Shown: positions 7,507-16,513 of the stretch, piece by piece
Layout of the letters: each line of letters starts with the position of its first letter
Position numbering within the stretch: the stretch's first letter is position 1
Translations under genes and position numbers: made by a program
NCBI GenBank assembly: GCA_028873865.1
Contig: JAPPNI010000041.1
Location: 7,598-71,597 of the forward strand
Direction: 5' to 3'
Source: Chloroflexota bacterium
GTDB lineage: Bacteria > Chloroflexota > Dehalococcoidia > Bin125
Length of the DNA: 64,000 nt
Notes under the pieces: model-generated
Databases searched by the model: none
What the model was told of the DNA's origin: nothing
Seen by the model: the letters and a program-made list of their open reading frames with translations, nothing else

Positions 7507-9153
7507 CTAGCGGAAGACCGAGTAGTCGATCTCCTTTGAGGTGATCACTTCGATCAGCGCTGGCTGACCGTCTTCGGTGGCGCGGATGCCTCGCTTGAAG
7601 GCTTCTTTGAGGTCTCCGGGAGATTCGACGCGCTCTCCGTAGCCTCCGAAGGCCTTGGCCATGTCGGCGTAGTGGCCGGAGATGTCGGTGGCTCGGTACT
7701 TCTCGGTGGCGGTCTTCATAATGGGGAGCTCGATCGCCATTGAGAAGTTGTTGAGCAGCACACTGAGGATCGGGATGTTCTCTCGCACGGCGGTCTCGAA
7801 GTCCATGCCGGTCATGCCGATCGCGGCGTCGCCCCAGACGTTGACACAGGTCTTCTCGGGATCGGAGACCTTGGCGCCCATGGCGTAGCCCAGTCCGGTG
7901 CCGAGCTGCGTCGTCTTGCCCCAGCCGATGTAGCTGAGCGGCGTGGTCGAGTTCCAGAACGGCGACATCTGGTCGCGCGGCGAACCGGCGTCGTGGGTCG
8001 CCACGACGTTGTCGATCCCGACCGTTTCATCGAGGGTTGCGTGCAGGTCGCGCAGCGCGCGATACGGGTTGATCGGCATGTCGTTCGAGTCGGTCTTGTG
8101 CGACCAGTCTTTGCGCCAGGCGCCGTTGACCTCGGCGATCTTCGCGGCGATCGCGTCGGCGCGGCCACGCGGACCGGAGATCAGTTCGCGCACCTCGGCG
8201 ATGATCGCGTCCAGCACCAGCGCGGCGTCGCCGACGACGCCCTCGGAGATCTCGACCTCGTTGTTGAAGTCCTCGGGATCGAGCGTTGAGTGGATGTAGT
8301 ACGGGCCCTTGGGCATCTGCAGACCGAAACCGGTCTTGGCGAAGGAGCAGCCGATGCCGAAGATCACGTCCGCGTCGCGCAGGAACTCGTGCACGGCCTG
8401 GGGGAAGGCGCGGCCGCCGGAGCCCAGCGAGAGCGGATGCGTCTCGGGGAAGGCGCTCTTGCCCTGCAGCGAGGTCGTGACCGGCGACTCGAGCAGCTCG
8501 GCCAGTTCCCTCAGCTGGTCCCAGGCCTTGGCGTAATGGACGCCCTGGCCCGCGTAGATCACCGGGCGCTCGGCGTTGACCAGCGTCTGCGCCGCCTTGC
8601 GCGCGTCGGCCGGATCGGGACCGGAGCGGTAGGCCGGCGTCGGCGTGTAGTTGATCGGCTCCTCGATCTCCGCACCCCAGAGGTCGCCGGGGATCTCCAG
8701 CACGACCGGCCGCTGGCGGCCGTTCTTGGCGTGCGTGAATGCGCGGCGGACGGCGTTGGCCAGGTCGTTGGCGTCGGTCAGCTGCTCGGTCCACTTGCTC
8801 ACGTGCTGGAAGTTGACCAGCCCGGAGAAGTTGGGCGCGACGTTGGTCTGGGCGCGGGCGTAGCCGCCGGGAATCGCGACCATCGGCGCTGACTCCGACC
8901 AAGCCTGGGCGAGGCCGCCGAACGAGTTCTCGGAGCCGGGGCCATTCTGGGTCAGGTAGACCGCCACCCGGTCGCCCGAGTTCATCCGGGCGAAAGCGTC
9001 GGCGATGTGAATCCCGGTCCGCTCCTGTCGCACGATGATCGTGCGGATATCGGCCTCGGCCGCGGCCTCGAAGATTGGATTGACGGGGTAGCCGACGACG
9101 AAGTCGACCCCTTCCCGCTTTAACATCTCGGCAATCGCGTTTGCGGTTCTCAT
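7507..9153 (-). CDS. Thiamine-pyrophosphate-dependent enzyme (acetolactate synthase/benzoylformate decarboxylase superfamily)
   Basis: A 548-residue enzyme with the three-domain layout of the ThDP superfamily: PYR domain with the activating glutamate at about residue 44 (VRQERTGIH), a central FAD/transhydrogenase-like domain, and a PP domain whose GDAAIGMTG...LNN pattern is the metal-ThDP site, with GDA in place of the usual GDG. The standard catalytic subunit length and lack of a neighbouring ilvN-type regulatory subunit argue against the biosynthetic acetolactate synthase. A decarboxylase or ligase acting on a 2-oxo acid or oxalyl-type substrate is the family expectation. It lies downstream of an amidase gene on the same strand (57 bp gap), so the two may be cotranscribed. 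Confidence 0.85.
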   Translation of the reverse strand: MRTANAIAEMLKREGVDFVVGYPVNPIFEAAAEADIRTIIVRQERTGIHIADAFARMNSGDRVAVYLTQNGPGSENSFGGLAQAWSESAPMVAIPGGYARAQTNVAPNFSGLVNFQHVSKWTEQLTDANDLANAVRRAFTHAKNGRQRPVVLEIPGDLWGAEIEEPINYTPTPAYRSGPDPADARKAAQTLVNAERPVIYAGQGVHYAKAWDQLRELAELLESPVTTSLQGKSAFPETHPLSLGSGGRAFPQAVHEFLRDADVIFGIGCSFAKTGFGLQMPKGPYYIHSTLDPEDFNNEVEISEGVVGDAALVLDAIIAEVRELISGPRGRADAIAAKIAEVNGAWRKDWSHKTDSNDMPINPYRALRDLHATLDETVGIDNVVATHDAGSPRDQMSPFWNSTTPLSYIGWGKTTQLGTGLGYAMGAKVSDPEKTCVNVWGDAAIGMTGMDFETAVRENIPILSVLLNNFSMAIELPIMKTATEKYRATDISGHYADMAKAFGGYGERVESPGDLKEAFKRGIRATEDGQPALIEVITSKEIDYSVFR

Positions 9154-9210
9154 GTGTCAGCTCTTCCGGGTCAGGTTCGTCGCCCGCTGCGGAGCGAGAA
9201 ACGGTTGTGA

Positions 9211-10653
9211 TTAGTCGGAGTGTACGGGAGGCCTGCGGCCGGCCCACGGCTGGGCCGCTTCGAGCTGCGCCGCCAGGCGGAACAGCGCCGCCTCGTCCGC
9301 GTAGGGCGCGACGAGCTGCGTCCCGACCGGCAGACCGGCCTCGTTCCAGTAAAGCGGCACGGACGCGGCCGGATTGCCCGATGCGTTGAACAGCGAGGTG
9401 AAGCCCACGGTGCGCTGCACATCCTGGCCCTGCGCCAGCATGTCGTCGCGGTCGAGCGACAGCTTGCCCAGCTCCAGCGGCGGCGTGGCCATCGTCGGCG
9501 TCAGCATGATGTCGTAGCCGGGACCGTCGACGCCGGCGAACCAGCGGCCGACGTAGCGGCCGATTGCGTGCACCGCTCGCGTCGCCGCGATGTACTCGGT
9601 CGCGGTCGGCATGTCGCCCGAGATCATCCGCCAGGTGATTGGCTCCATGTCCTCGGGATTGGGCGTGCGGCCCAGTTCTTCCGCCTTCTGATCGAAGGCC
9701 AGCTTGGTCGATGGCCGCACGATGTCGAAGAGCGGATTGCGGACCTCCTCCGGGATGTCCAGCACCGCGTCCTCGACCTCGTGGCCGAGCGAGCGCAGGA
9801 GTTCGGCCGAGTGCTCGGCGGCGGCGATACAGTCGCCGTCGATCTCGCACTCGTTGAACGGCTTGACGATCAGGCCGATCCGCAACTTGCCCGGATCGCG
9901 CCCGACCTCCTCGGTCCAGGGACGCTCCGGCGGCGGCGCGAAGTATGGCGCGCCGATGTCGGGGCCCGCTGTCGCATCGAGCAAGACAGCCGAGTCGCGC
10001 ACCGAGCGCGAGACCGCGTGGACGGTCGACATCCCGGCCCAGCCTTCGCCTACATCGGGACCGGCCGGCGTCCGCGCGCGGGTCGGCTTGAGACCGAATA
10101 GCCCGCAGCAGGTGGCCGGAATGCGGATCGATCCACCGCCGTCGGAGGCGTTGGCCGCCGGGATCACGCCGGTCGCCACGGCGGCCGCGGCGCCGCCCGA
10201 CGATCCGCCGGCCGTGTGCTCCAGATTCCACGGATTGCGCGTCTTGCCGTGCAGCTGCGATTCGGTGGTCGAGGTGATCCCCATCTCCGGCGATGTCGTG
10301 CGGCCGAAGATCGACAGTCCCGCCGCCTTGTAGCGGATCACCATCTCCGAGTCGTGGTCGGGGATCGTGTCGGCGAACACCTTCGACCCGCTGGAGATCG
10401 GCTGTCCCGCGTACAGCGTCCCGAGGTCCTTGAGCAGGAAGGGCACGCCGTGCAGCGGGCCCTCGGGCAGGCCGCTCAGCGCGTTCTCGCGCGCGTGGTC
10501 GTACCACGGGTAGACGACGGCGTTGATCTGCGGATTGACCCGTTCGGCCCGCTCGATCGCTTCTTCCAGCAGCTCGCTCGCCGTCACCTCGCGGCCGGCG
10601 ACCATCCGCGCCAGTTCGACCGCGTCAAGATCCGAATAGCCCTGAATTGCCAT
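9211..10653 (-). CDS. Amidase signature family hydrolase
   Basis: A 480-residue amidase with the full Ser-cisSer-Lys site: Lys75 in PFLLKDLG, Ser151/152 in the GGSSGG loop, and the nucleophile Ser175 in DGGGSIRIPA. The length and the early LAxMxAGREVTASELLE pattern match stand-alone amidases and GatA relatives. Because gatB and gatC are absent, and the rest of the C-terminal half resembles catabolic amidases (FTSLFNASGNPAASVPL), hydrolysis of a small or aryl amide is more likely than tRNA amidation. The start at 10653 is supported by the conserved N-terminal helix. It is divergent from rph, 27 bp away. Confidence 0.9.
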   Translation of the reverse strand: MAIQGYSDLDAVELARMVAGREVTASELLEEAIERAERVNPQINAVVYPWYDHARENALSGLPEGPLHGVPFLLKDLGTLYAGQPISSGSKVFADTIPDHDSEMVIRYKAAGLSIFGRTTSPEMGITSTTESQLHGKTRNPWNLEHTAGGSSGGAAAAVATGVIPAANASDGGGSIRIPATCCGLFGLKPTRARTPAGPDVGEGWAGMSTVHAVSRSVRDSAVLLDATAGPDIGAPYFAPPPERPWTEEVGRDPGKLRIGLIVKPFNECEIDGDCIAAAEHSAELLRSLGHEVEDAVLDIPEEVRNPLFDIVRPSTKLAFDQKAEELGRTPNPEDMEPITWRMISGDMPTATEYIAATRAVHAIGRYVGRWFAGVDGPGYDIMLTPTMATPPLELGKLSLDRDDMLAQGQDVQRTVGFTSLFNASGNPAASVPLYWNEAGLPVGTQLVAPYADEAALFRLAAQLEAAQPWAGRRPPVHSD

Positions 10654-10680
10654 GTGAACGTCCTCTCCTAAGCTCTACGC

Positions 10681-11385
10681 ATGGTACGCATCGACGGACG
10701 CCGGCCCAACGAGTTACGTCCGCTGCGCTTCGAACTCGGCGTGCAGAAGCACGCCGACGGCTCCTGCATCGTCTCCCTGGGCGATACTCGGGTGCTCTGC
10801 GCGGTGACCGTCGAGGAACAGGTCCCGCGCTGGATGCGCGGCTCCGGACGGGGCTGGCTGACGGCCGAGTACAACATGCTGCCCGCCGCCACCAACACGC
10901 GCTCCAACCGTGAACGGGTCCTCTCGGCCGGCCGGACCAAGGAGATCCAGCGTCTGATCGGCCGCAGCCTGCGAGCGGCGGTCGACCTCGATGCCCTCGG
11001 CGAGCGCACATTCAATATCGATTGCGACGTCCTCGACGCCGACGGAGGAACCCGGACGGCGGCGACCACGGGCGCGTTCGTGGCCGTGAAGCAGGCCATC
11101 GACAAGCTCGCCTACGACGCCTCGCCGATCATCTCCGCGGTCGCCGCGGTCAGCGTCGGCATCATCGACGGCGAAGTACTGGTCGATCTCAACTACGCCG
11201 AGGATTCCGGCGCCGATGTCGACTGCAACATCGTCGGCCTGGCCACGGGAGGACTGGTCGAAGTCCAGGGCACCGCAGAGGGCCGGTCGTTCAGCCCGGA
11301 ACAACTCGGCGACATGGTCGCTGCGGCTCAGCCGGCGCTCGGGGAAATGTTCGCCGCACAGCGGGCGGCTCTCGATCAGAAGTAG
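10681..11385 (+). CDS. rph: Ribonuclease PH
   Basis: The 234-residue product is a phosphate-dependent 3'-5' exoribonuclease that trims tRNA 3' ends and forms a hexameric ring. It starts directly with the family sequence (RIDGRRPNELRP), keeps the phosphate-binding GRSLRAAVDL segment and the acidic DCDVLDADGGTR strand, and has the usual length of about 240. The last 10 bases overlap the 3' end of the convergent HIT-like gene. Confidence 0.95.
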   Translation: MVRIDGRRPNELRPLRFELGVQKHADGSCIVSLGDTRVLCAVTVEEQVPRWMRGSGRGWLTAEYNMLPAATNTRSNRERVLSAGRTKEIQRLIGRSLRAAVDLDALGERTFNIDCDVLDADGGTRTAATTGAFVAVKQAIDKLAYDASPIISAVAAVSVGIIDGEVLVDLNYAEDSGADVDCNIVGLATGGLVEVQGTAEGRSFSPEQLGDMVAAAQPALGEMFAAQRAALDQK

Positions 11386-12242
11386 TCCGCGTACAGACCC
11401 AGGTGACTCCCGCCGACCAGCAGGACGTGCGCCGGACCGAACTCCTCGTCCGACTGCTGACCGGGGAAATTGCTCATCACGCGGAAGCCGCCCGGCGACG
11501 CCTCGGCGCCGTACTCCACCACATCCGCACCGAGCTGACCCACGTCCTTCCACATCGACCACTGCGAGGCCGCTTCTCGCGGCACCGCCAGCAGCGCCAT
11601 CTTCGGCAGCGACCGGTGAGGCGCGGAGAAGCCCACCGAGACCGTCACCTGCCACAGGCTCGAGCGCCCCTCTTTCAGGGTCGGCAGCGCGTCGTAGAAG
11701 ATCGTCGATTCCGTCTCGTGGACGATCGTCGAGCCGTTCTTCGTCACCGCCTCGAGCCACGGCTCGCCGGTCGGAGCCCAGCGCGACGCATCAAGCTCCT
11801 TGGCCGCATGAACCTGCAGGTGCGCGTGCGGCTGCGACTGTTCGCCCATCGAGCCGAAGTTGCAGAACACGCGGTAACCGGCCGGCGCTCGGTCGGCATT
11901 CCGATCCCGCAACCATTCGACCGTCTGCATGCCGTGATCTCGCGCTGTCGCGCCCACTTCGCCCAGGTTCGACCACAGCTCGCTCTGCTGCGAGTAGAAC
12001 GGGATCGCCGACTCCGAGTGCTCCAGCGGGATCACCAGCGAGGTCAGGTCGAAGAACAGGAACTGGTTCTCGAAGACGAACACTTCGGGCCGCTCGTCCG
12101 ACCACGGCGCTGACGGATCACCGCGCCGCGAGTCGGTGAAGCGTCGCTCGCCGTCGCGGAAAAAGAGCGCCGACTCCGAACCGTCCGCAATCCCGCAAAA
12201 CACGCAAAACCGCGTCGGACGCTGCCCCTTCTTGTTCGGCAT
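11376..12242 (-). CDS. HIT-like nucleotidyltransferase/hydrolase family protein
   Basis: About 288 residues. The N-terminus has a CVFC pair and IADG like many HIT proteins, and the middle has the histidine triad-like QPHAHLQVHAA (His-x-His-x-x-x-His). A second partly similar half follows, which suggests the duplicated HIT/GalT arrangement. HIT proteins hydrolyse or transfer nucleoside monophosphates; the exact substrate cannot be read. I chose ATG 12242 because the conserved CxxC follows closely; the frame opens 36 bases earlier. The gene converges on rph with a 10-bp overlap. Confidence 0.7.
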   Translation of the reverse strand: MPNKKGQRPTRFCVFCGIADGSESALFFRDGERRFTDSRRGDPSAPWSDERPEVFVFENQFLFFDLTSLVIPLEHSESAIPFYSQQSELWSNLGEVGATARDHGMQTVEWLRDRNADRAPAGYRVFCNFGSMGEQSQPHAHLQVHAAKELDASRWAPTGEPWLEAVTKNGSTIVHETESTIFYDALPTLKEGRSSLWQVTVSVGFSAPHRSLPKMALLAVPREAASQWSMWKDVGQLGADVVEYGAEASPGGFRVMSNFPGQQSDEEFGPAHVLLVGGSHLGLYADYF

Positions 12243-12324
12243 GACAGTCAGCGTCGCACCAATCCCCCGACCGCGCAAACCCGTGAGATACGATCCTCTC
12301 AGTCAATCAAGCGATCCCGTCCCC

Positions 12325-12348
12325 GTCCCCGAGCGGGGACCCGCTCGG
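12325..12348. other. Alternative hairpins in the DUF1015 leader
   Basis: GTCCCC-GAGC-GGGGAC and CCGAGCG-GGGACC-CGCTCGG overlap and exclude each other. They lie 28-50 bases before the DUF1015 start. This may be a leader structure or a REP remnant. Confidence 0.3.
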
Positions 12349-12375
12349 TCCCCTGCCGAACGAGGACTGCCGCAC

Positions 12376-13584
12376 ATGGTCAACGTCCAACCCTTCCGAG
12401 GCCTCCGCTACGACCCCGACGTCGTCGGCGACTGGGGCGCGCTCCTCGGCCCGCCCTACGACATCGTCGATCAGGCCCAGACCGCCGCCCTCAAGGAGTC
12501 CAGTCCGCACCAGATCGCACACATCGAAACAGCGGCGGGCGACGACATCGCCGCGGCCGCCCGGACCCTCAAGGACTGGCGATCGTCCGGCGCCATCGTC
12601 CGCGACGACGCGCCTTCCTACTACCTGCACGAGCACCACTTCGGCGATGGACAGGTTCGCCGGGCGATCTTCGGCGCGGTCGAGCTGGCCCCCTGGGGCG
12701 AGGGCGTCATGGCCCACGAGCGCACCATGCCCGGGCCCAAGGCGACCCGAACCGCCCTGCGCTCCGTCGTCGGCGCCGATGTGTCCCCGCTGATGGCCTT
12801 CGTCCCCGACGCCGATGGCGCGCTGGCCGAGTTGATCGACCTCACCCTGCAACTCCCGGTGCTCCACGAGGGCACCGACCCGACCGGCGACAGCCACACC
12901 CTGCGGCGCATCGACGGCGCCAACACCGTCATGCGCATCGGCAACGCATTTGCCCACGACACCATCTACATGGCCGACGGACATCACCGCTACGAGTCGG
13001 CGCTCGACGCCATTGACGAACGTCCCGCCTCGCGATACGTGCTCATGGGCATCGCCTGCGCCGACGATCCGGCCCTCGTCGTCGGCGCGACTCATCGCGT
13101 GGTCCACACCGATGCCCCGGCCAGTCTGCTGGCCCAGCTCGGCCGGAGCTTCCGGATCAACGAGTCAACGGCGGAAACCCTGGCCGCCAGCCTGCCCGAC
13201 GGCAGCTCCGCGATCGGACTGGTCACTGCCCAGGGCGCCTGGCTGCTCGAACCGTCCGCCGCCGCCGCGCGCGTCATGCCCGGCGACGTCCCCGACGCCT
13301 GGCGCAACCTCGCGCCTGCCGTGCTCCAGCACGTGATCCTCGAACCGCTGCTCGGCATCGACGCCGACGCCCTAGCCGGCGGTCAGGCTGTCACTTACAC
13401 CCACCACCTCGACGAACTGCTCGAAGCCGTCACACGTGGAAATGCCAGCGCCGCCTTCGTCCTCCCCGCCCCCACGCTCCAGGACGTGATCGACACCGCC
13501 GACGCCGGCAGCTTCATGCCTCAGAAGAGCACCTACTTCGTGCCCAAGCTCCCCACCGGCCTCGTCCTCCACCCGCTCGACTGA
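12376..13584 (+). CDS. DUF1015 family protein (COG4198), possible kinase of the ParB/SerK-like superfamily
   Basis: 402 residues from the ATG at 12376, where the family N-terminus (VNVQPFRGLRYDP, GPPYDIV) begins. The middle carries MADGHHRYESAL, a DGHHR motif shared with ParB, sulfiredoxin and the archaeal free serine kinase SerK; an adenine-nucleotide-dependent phosphotransfer is therefore conceivable but unproven for DUF1015. It converges with serA (2-bp gap) and is next to a class V aminotransferase, and I recall DUF1015 genes commonly sitting with serA in other bacteria, so a role in serine or phosphoserine metabolism is a reasonable inference. The open frame extends 240 bases upstream but without family similarity. 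Confidence 0.85.
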   Translation: MVNVQPFRGLRYDPDVVGDWGALLGPPYDIVDQAQTAALKESSPHQIAHIETAAGDDIAAAARTLKDWRSSGAIVRDDAPSYYLHEHHFGDGQVRRAIFGAVELAPWGEGVMAHERTMPGPKATRTALRSVVGADVSPLMAFVPDADGALAELIDLTLQLPVLHEGTDPTGDSHTLRRIDGANTVMRIGNAFAHDTIYMADGHHRYESALDAIDERPASRYVLMGIACADDPALVVGATHRVVHTDAPASLLAQLGRSFRINESTAETLAASLPDGSSAIGLVTAQGAWLLEPSAAAARVMPGDVPDAWRNLAPAVLQHVILEPLLGIDADALAGGQAVTYTHHLDELLEAVTRGNASAAFVLPAPTLQDVIDTADAGSFMPQKSTYFVPKLPTGLVLHPLD

Positions 13585-13586
13585 GC

Positions 13587-15197
13587 CTACATCTGCGCCT
13601 GCGACACATCCTCGACCCCATCGATCGCGTTGATCACCCCGACCTCCTCCACCGACAGCGCCCGCGAGATCGTCAGCGCCATCAACGACATCTCCGATGG
13701 GTCGTTGGCGCTGAAGCCCACGTCCATTGCCGCGATATTCACGTCGAGACGGCCCAGCGCCATCCCGACCTCGCCGATCCGCCCCGGACGGTCCTCATTC
13801 CGCAGCACCAGCAGGTGCAGGTGATCCGGAGCCCGCCCACTCCCGAACCGCGCCCCCGAGATGTGCACGTAGAAGCCGTTGATCTCCACCACCGAGGCCC
13901 GGCCGTGCTCCAGCGTGCCCATCAGCGAAGTTGCTCCCGCCGACGTCCGCAGCTCCACGGTGATCGTCGACGTGTACGGCTCGGCGTCCTGGGTCTTGCG
14001 CTCGGAGATTCGCCAGCCGCGATGCGCGATCACGTTGTTGATATTGACCAGGTTGACGTGCTCGTCCGAGATCGGGGCCAACAACCCCGCCACGACCGAC
14101 GCCTTGAGCGGAGTGACGTCATGGTTGGCGATCTCGCCCCGATAGTGAATTACGATGTCTCGCCACTGGCCCGACGCGAGCTGCGTCGCCAGCCGCCCGC
14201 ACATCTCCGCCACCGACAGATACGGACCGACCGCCTCCAGCGACTCCGGATCGATCAGCGGCGCGTTGACCGCCGCCTGTGACGGCTGGCCGCGCAGCAC
14301 CTTCAGAGTCTCGGTCGCGATGTCCACCGCCACCCGTTCCTGCGCCTCCTGCGTCGAGGCCCCCAGGTGAGGTGTCGCCAGCACCCGCGGATGGGCCACC
14401 AACGGATTGCCGTGAGCCGGCTCCTCCGCGAACACGTCCAGCGCCGCGCCGCCCAGACGCTCTGACTCCAGCGCTTGCATCAGCGCCGACTCGTCGATCA
14501 GCCGCCCGCGAGCGGTATTGACCAGCAACGCCCCCGGCTTCATGGCGGCGAATTCGGTCGGACCGATCAGCGGCCGCGCATCCGGCGACGCCGACGAATG
14601 CAGGGTCACGACATCGGAACGCGCCAGCAGCTCCGGCAACTGGACCAGCTCGGCTCCGACGCTGCGCGCCCGCTCCTCCGAGACGAACGGGTCGAACGCG
14701 ATCGTCCGCATCTCCATCGCCTGCAACCGCCGAGCCACCGCCGCTCCGACCAGTCCCAGGCCGACGATGCCCGCTGTCTTCCCGCGCAGCTCCGCGCCGA
14801 CAAACGCCGACCGGTTCCACTCGCCCGCCTTCAGCGAGGCGTTCGCCTCGGACAGGTGTCTGGACAACGACAGCAACAGCGCAATCGTCAGCTCGGCGGC
14901 CGAGACCGTGTTCCCGCCCGCCGCATTGAGCACGATGATCCCATGCTCCGACGCCGCGTCGAGGTCAATGTTGTCCACGCCCGCCCCGGCCCGGCCGATC
15001 ACGCGGAGTCTGGGTCCCGCCTCGATCAGCTCCCGATCCACCCGAGTCCCGCTGCGGACGATCAATCCCTGGCAATCCGCAATCGCCGCAACCAACTCCT
15101 CCCGCGACAGTCCGGCCCGCGCATCGACCTCCACACGCTCACGCAGAATCGCCAACCCCTCCTCGGCGAGCGACTCACTGACCAGAATGCGGTTCAT
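13587..15197 (-). CDS. serA: D-3-phosphoglycerate dehydrogenase
   Basis: A 536-residue long-form SerA that oxidises 3-phosphoglycerate to 3-phosphohydroxypyruvate with NAD. The substrate domain is followed by the Rossmann domain with GLGLVGAAVARRL, the catalytic Arg in LVNTARGRLIDE, an acidic partner in DVFAEEPA and the histidine in HLGAST. The C-terminus has the intervening (ASB) domain and an ACT domain (about residues 460-536; LLVLRNEDRPGRIGEVG), so feedback by serine is likely. It is downstream of, and on the same strand as, the aminotransferase at 15270, forming a serine pathway pair with 72 bases between that include a REP-like element. Confidence 0.95.
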   Translation of the reverse strand: MNRILVSESLAEEGLAILRERVEVDARAGLSREELVAAIADCQGLIVRSGTRVDRELIEAGPRLRVIGRAGAGVDNIDLDAASEHGIIVLNAAGGNTVSAAELTIALLLSLSRHLSEANASLKAGEWNRSAFVGAELRGKTAGIVGLGLVGAAVARRLQAMEMRTIAFDPFVSEERARSVGAELVQLPELLARSDVVTLHSSASPDARPLIGPTEFAAMKPGALLVNTARGRLIDESALMQALESERLGGAALDVFAEEPAHGNPLVAHPRVLATPHLGASTQEAQERVAVDIATETLKVLRGQPSQAAVNAPLIDPESLEAVGPYLSVAEMCGRLATQLASGQWRDIVIHYRGEIANHDVTPLKASVVAGLLAPISDEHVNLVNINNVIAHRGWRISERKTQDAEPYTSTITVELRTSAGATSLMGTLEHGRASVVEINGFYVHISGARFGSGRAPDHLHLLVLRNEDRPGRIGEVGMALGRLDVNIAAMDVGFSANDPSEMSLMALTISRALSVEEVGVINAIDGVEDVSQAQM

Positions 15198-15210
15198 GGC
15201 GGCATGTCCA

Positions 15211-15260
15211 GGAGCTCCCCCTCTGGGGGAGCTGTCGCGAAGCGACTGAGGGGGCCGCCC
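15211..15260. repeat. REP-like element, copy B
   Basis: GAGCTCCCC-CTCTG-GGGGAGCT, then GTCGC-GAA-GCGAC, then TGAGGGGGCC. It matches copy A at 7454-7500 in reverse orientation. The small hairpin stem differs by a compensated pair (GTCAC/GTGAC in A, GTCGC/GCGAC in B), which supports conserved structure. It separates the aminotransferase and serA genes. Confidence 0.65.
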
Positions 15261-15269
15261 ATATGCTCG

Positions 15270-16394
15270 TTACCCGTCAATCCCCGGAATCACCGCGCCC
15301 TCAGCCGCCGAGAAGCCCTCCGCCACCAGCGCCTGCTGCAGCGCCGAGAAACAGGCCGCGAACTCGCCCTCGTCCAGGTAGCCCAGGTGGCCGATCCGCC
15401 AGATCGACGCCGCCAGCTTGCCCTGACCACCGGCGATCACGACGTCATGCTCCTCCCGCAGCCGCTTCGTCACCGCCGATCCAACAATGCTTTCGGGCAC
15501 CTGAATCGCCGTCACGGTGTCCGACGCATATCGCTCGTCCGCCAGCAACTCCAGGCCCAGCGACTTGGCCGCCGAGCGCGTCCACGAAGCGAAGCGGTGA
15601 TGCCGCGCGTAGATCGCCTCCGGACCCTCGGCGATCAGCATCGGCAGCGCCGCGTCCATCGCGTACATCGTCGGCAGCGCCGGCGTCCATGGCGGCTGAC
15701 CGCGTTCGGCGTAGTCGTGGTGCGTGGTCAGGTCGAAGTAGAAGCTGGGCATCGTCGACGTCTTCGCCGCCTCCCAGCCTCGTTCCGACAGCGCCGCCAT
15801 CGCGATCCCCGGAGGCGACAGCCAGCCCTTCTGCGACGCCGTCACCACCGCGTCCAGACCCCAGTCATCCATCCGCATCTCGACCGATCCCAGCGACGAC
15901 ACCGCATCAACGATGATCAGCGGATCCGCCACTGCGCGCACCGCCGCCGCGATCTCGCCAATCGGATTGGTCACGCCGGTCGAGGTCTCGTTGTGCGTGA
16001 TCAGCAGCGCGTCGTAGTCGTCCTGCTGGATCAGCTCCGTGACCAGCTCGGGCGCCGCCGCTTCGCCCCACTCGATCTCCGTGCGCGTCACTTCCGCGCC
16101 GTAGCGCTCCGCGATCGTCCCGAACCGATCCCCGAACGAGCCGATCGTGACGCACAGCGCTTTGTCGCCCACCGACAGCGTGTTGACGATCGCCGCCTCC
16201 ATCGCGCCTGTGCCCGAGGCCGTGATCAGCAGGATCTCCTGATCGGTGCCGAAAAACGGCTGGATGCCCGCCGTCAATCGTTCCTGCAACTCGGCGAACT
16301 CGGGTCCCCGATGGTTGATCATCTCGCCCGCCGCCGCAGCCAGGACGTCGGGCGGGCATGGGGTCGGACCGGGAATGCGCAGATTCGTGGACAT
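15270..16394 (-). CDS. Class V aminotransferase (serine/alanine-glyoxylate or phosphoserine type)
   Basis: A 374-residue fold-type I PLP enzyme. It starts with the typical LRIPGPTPCPPDVL, has the PLP-phosphate loop ASGTGAMEAA near residue 60, the ring-binding aspartate in IIVDAVSSLG and the Schiff-base lysine Lys189 in TASQKGWLSPPG. By sequence it belongs to the serine-pyruvate/alanine-glyoxylate group. The serA neighbour suggests it may make phosphoserine from 3-phosphohydroxypyruvate here, a role this group fills in some organisms that lack classical SerC. It is divergent from selA. Confidence 0.9.
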   Translation of the reverse strand: MSTNLRIPGPTPCPPDVLAAAAGEMINHRGPEFAELQERLTAGIQPFFGTDQEILLITASGTGAMEAAIVNTLSVGDKALCVTIGSFGDRFGTIAERYGAEVTRTEIEWGEAAAPELVTELIQQDDYDALLITHNETSTGVTNPIGEIAAAVRAVADPLIIVDAVSSLGSVEMRMDDWGLDAVVTASQKGWLSPPGIAMAALSERGWEAAKTSTMPSFYFDLTTHHDYAERGQPPWTPALPTMYAMDAALPMLIAEGPEAIYARHHRFASWTRSAAKSLGLELLADERYASDTVTAIQVPESIVGSAVTKRLREEHDVVIAGGQGKLAASIWRIGHLGYLDEGEFAACFSALQQALVAEGFSAAEGAVIPGIDG

Positions 16395-16429
16395 TGCTAG
16401 CTCACACCGTTCTTTACGATGAATGGAGT

Positions 16430-16446
16430 CACTGGATCGTCCAGTG
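16430..16446. promoter_or_regulatory. Perfect 7-3-7 inverted repeat between the aminotransferase and selA
   Basis: CACTGGA-TCG-TCCAGTG is a perfect palindrome centred in the 119-base divergent intergenic region, 36 bases before the aminotransferase start and 68 bases before the selA ATG. It could be a repressor operator or, in the selA leader, an RNA hairpin. Confidence 0.4.
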
Positions 16447-16513
16447 TGGTCAGCGCCTGATCGTCGAATCGCGGGGCGCTGGTCGAATCGTATCAGCGCG
16501 ACTGACCTTGACC

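Noticed and set aside
8027..10507. 826-codon minus-strand frame crossing the TPP enzyme and amidase genes
   Set aside because: It runs out of frame through two well-supported genes and is Arg/Gly-rich; no domain is visible.
14475..16400. 641-codon plus-strand frame opposite serA and the aminotransferase
   Set aside because: Arg/Gln-rich antisense translation of two genes with strong family signatures.
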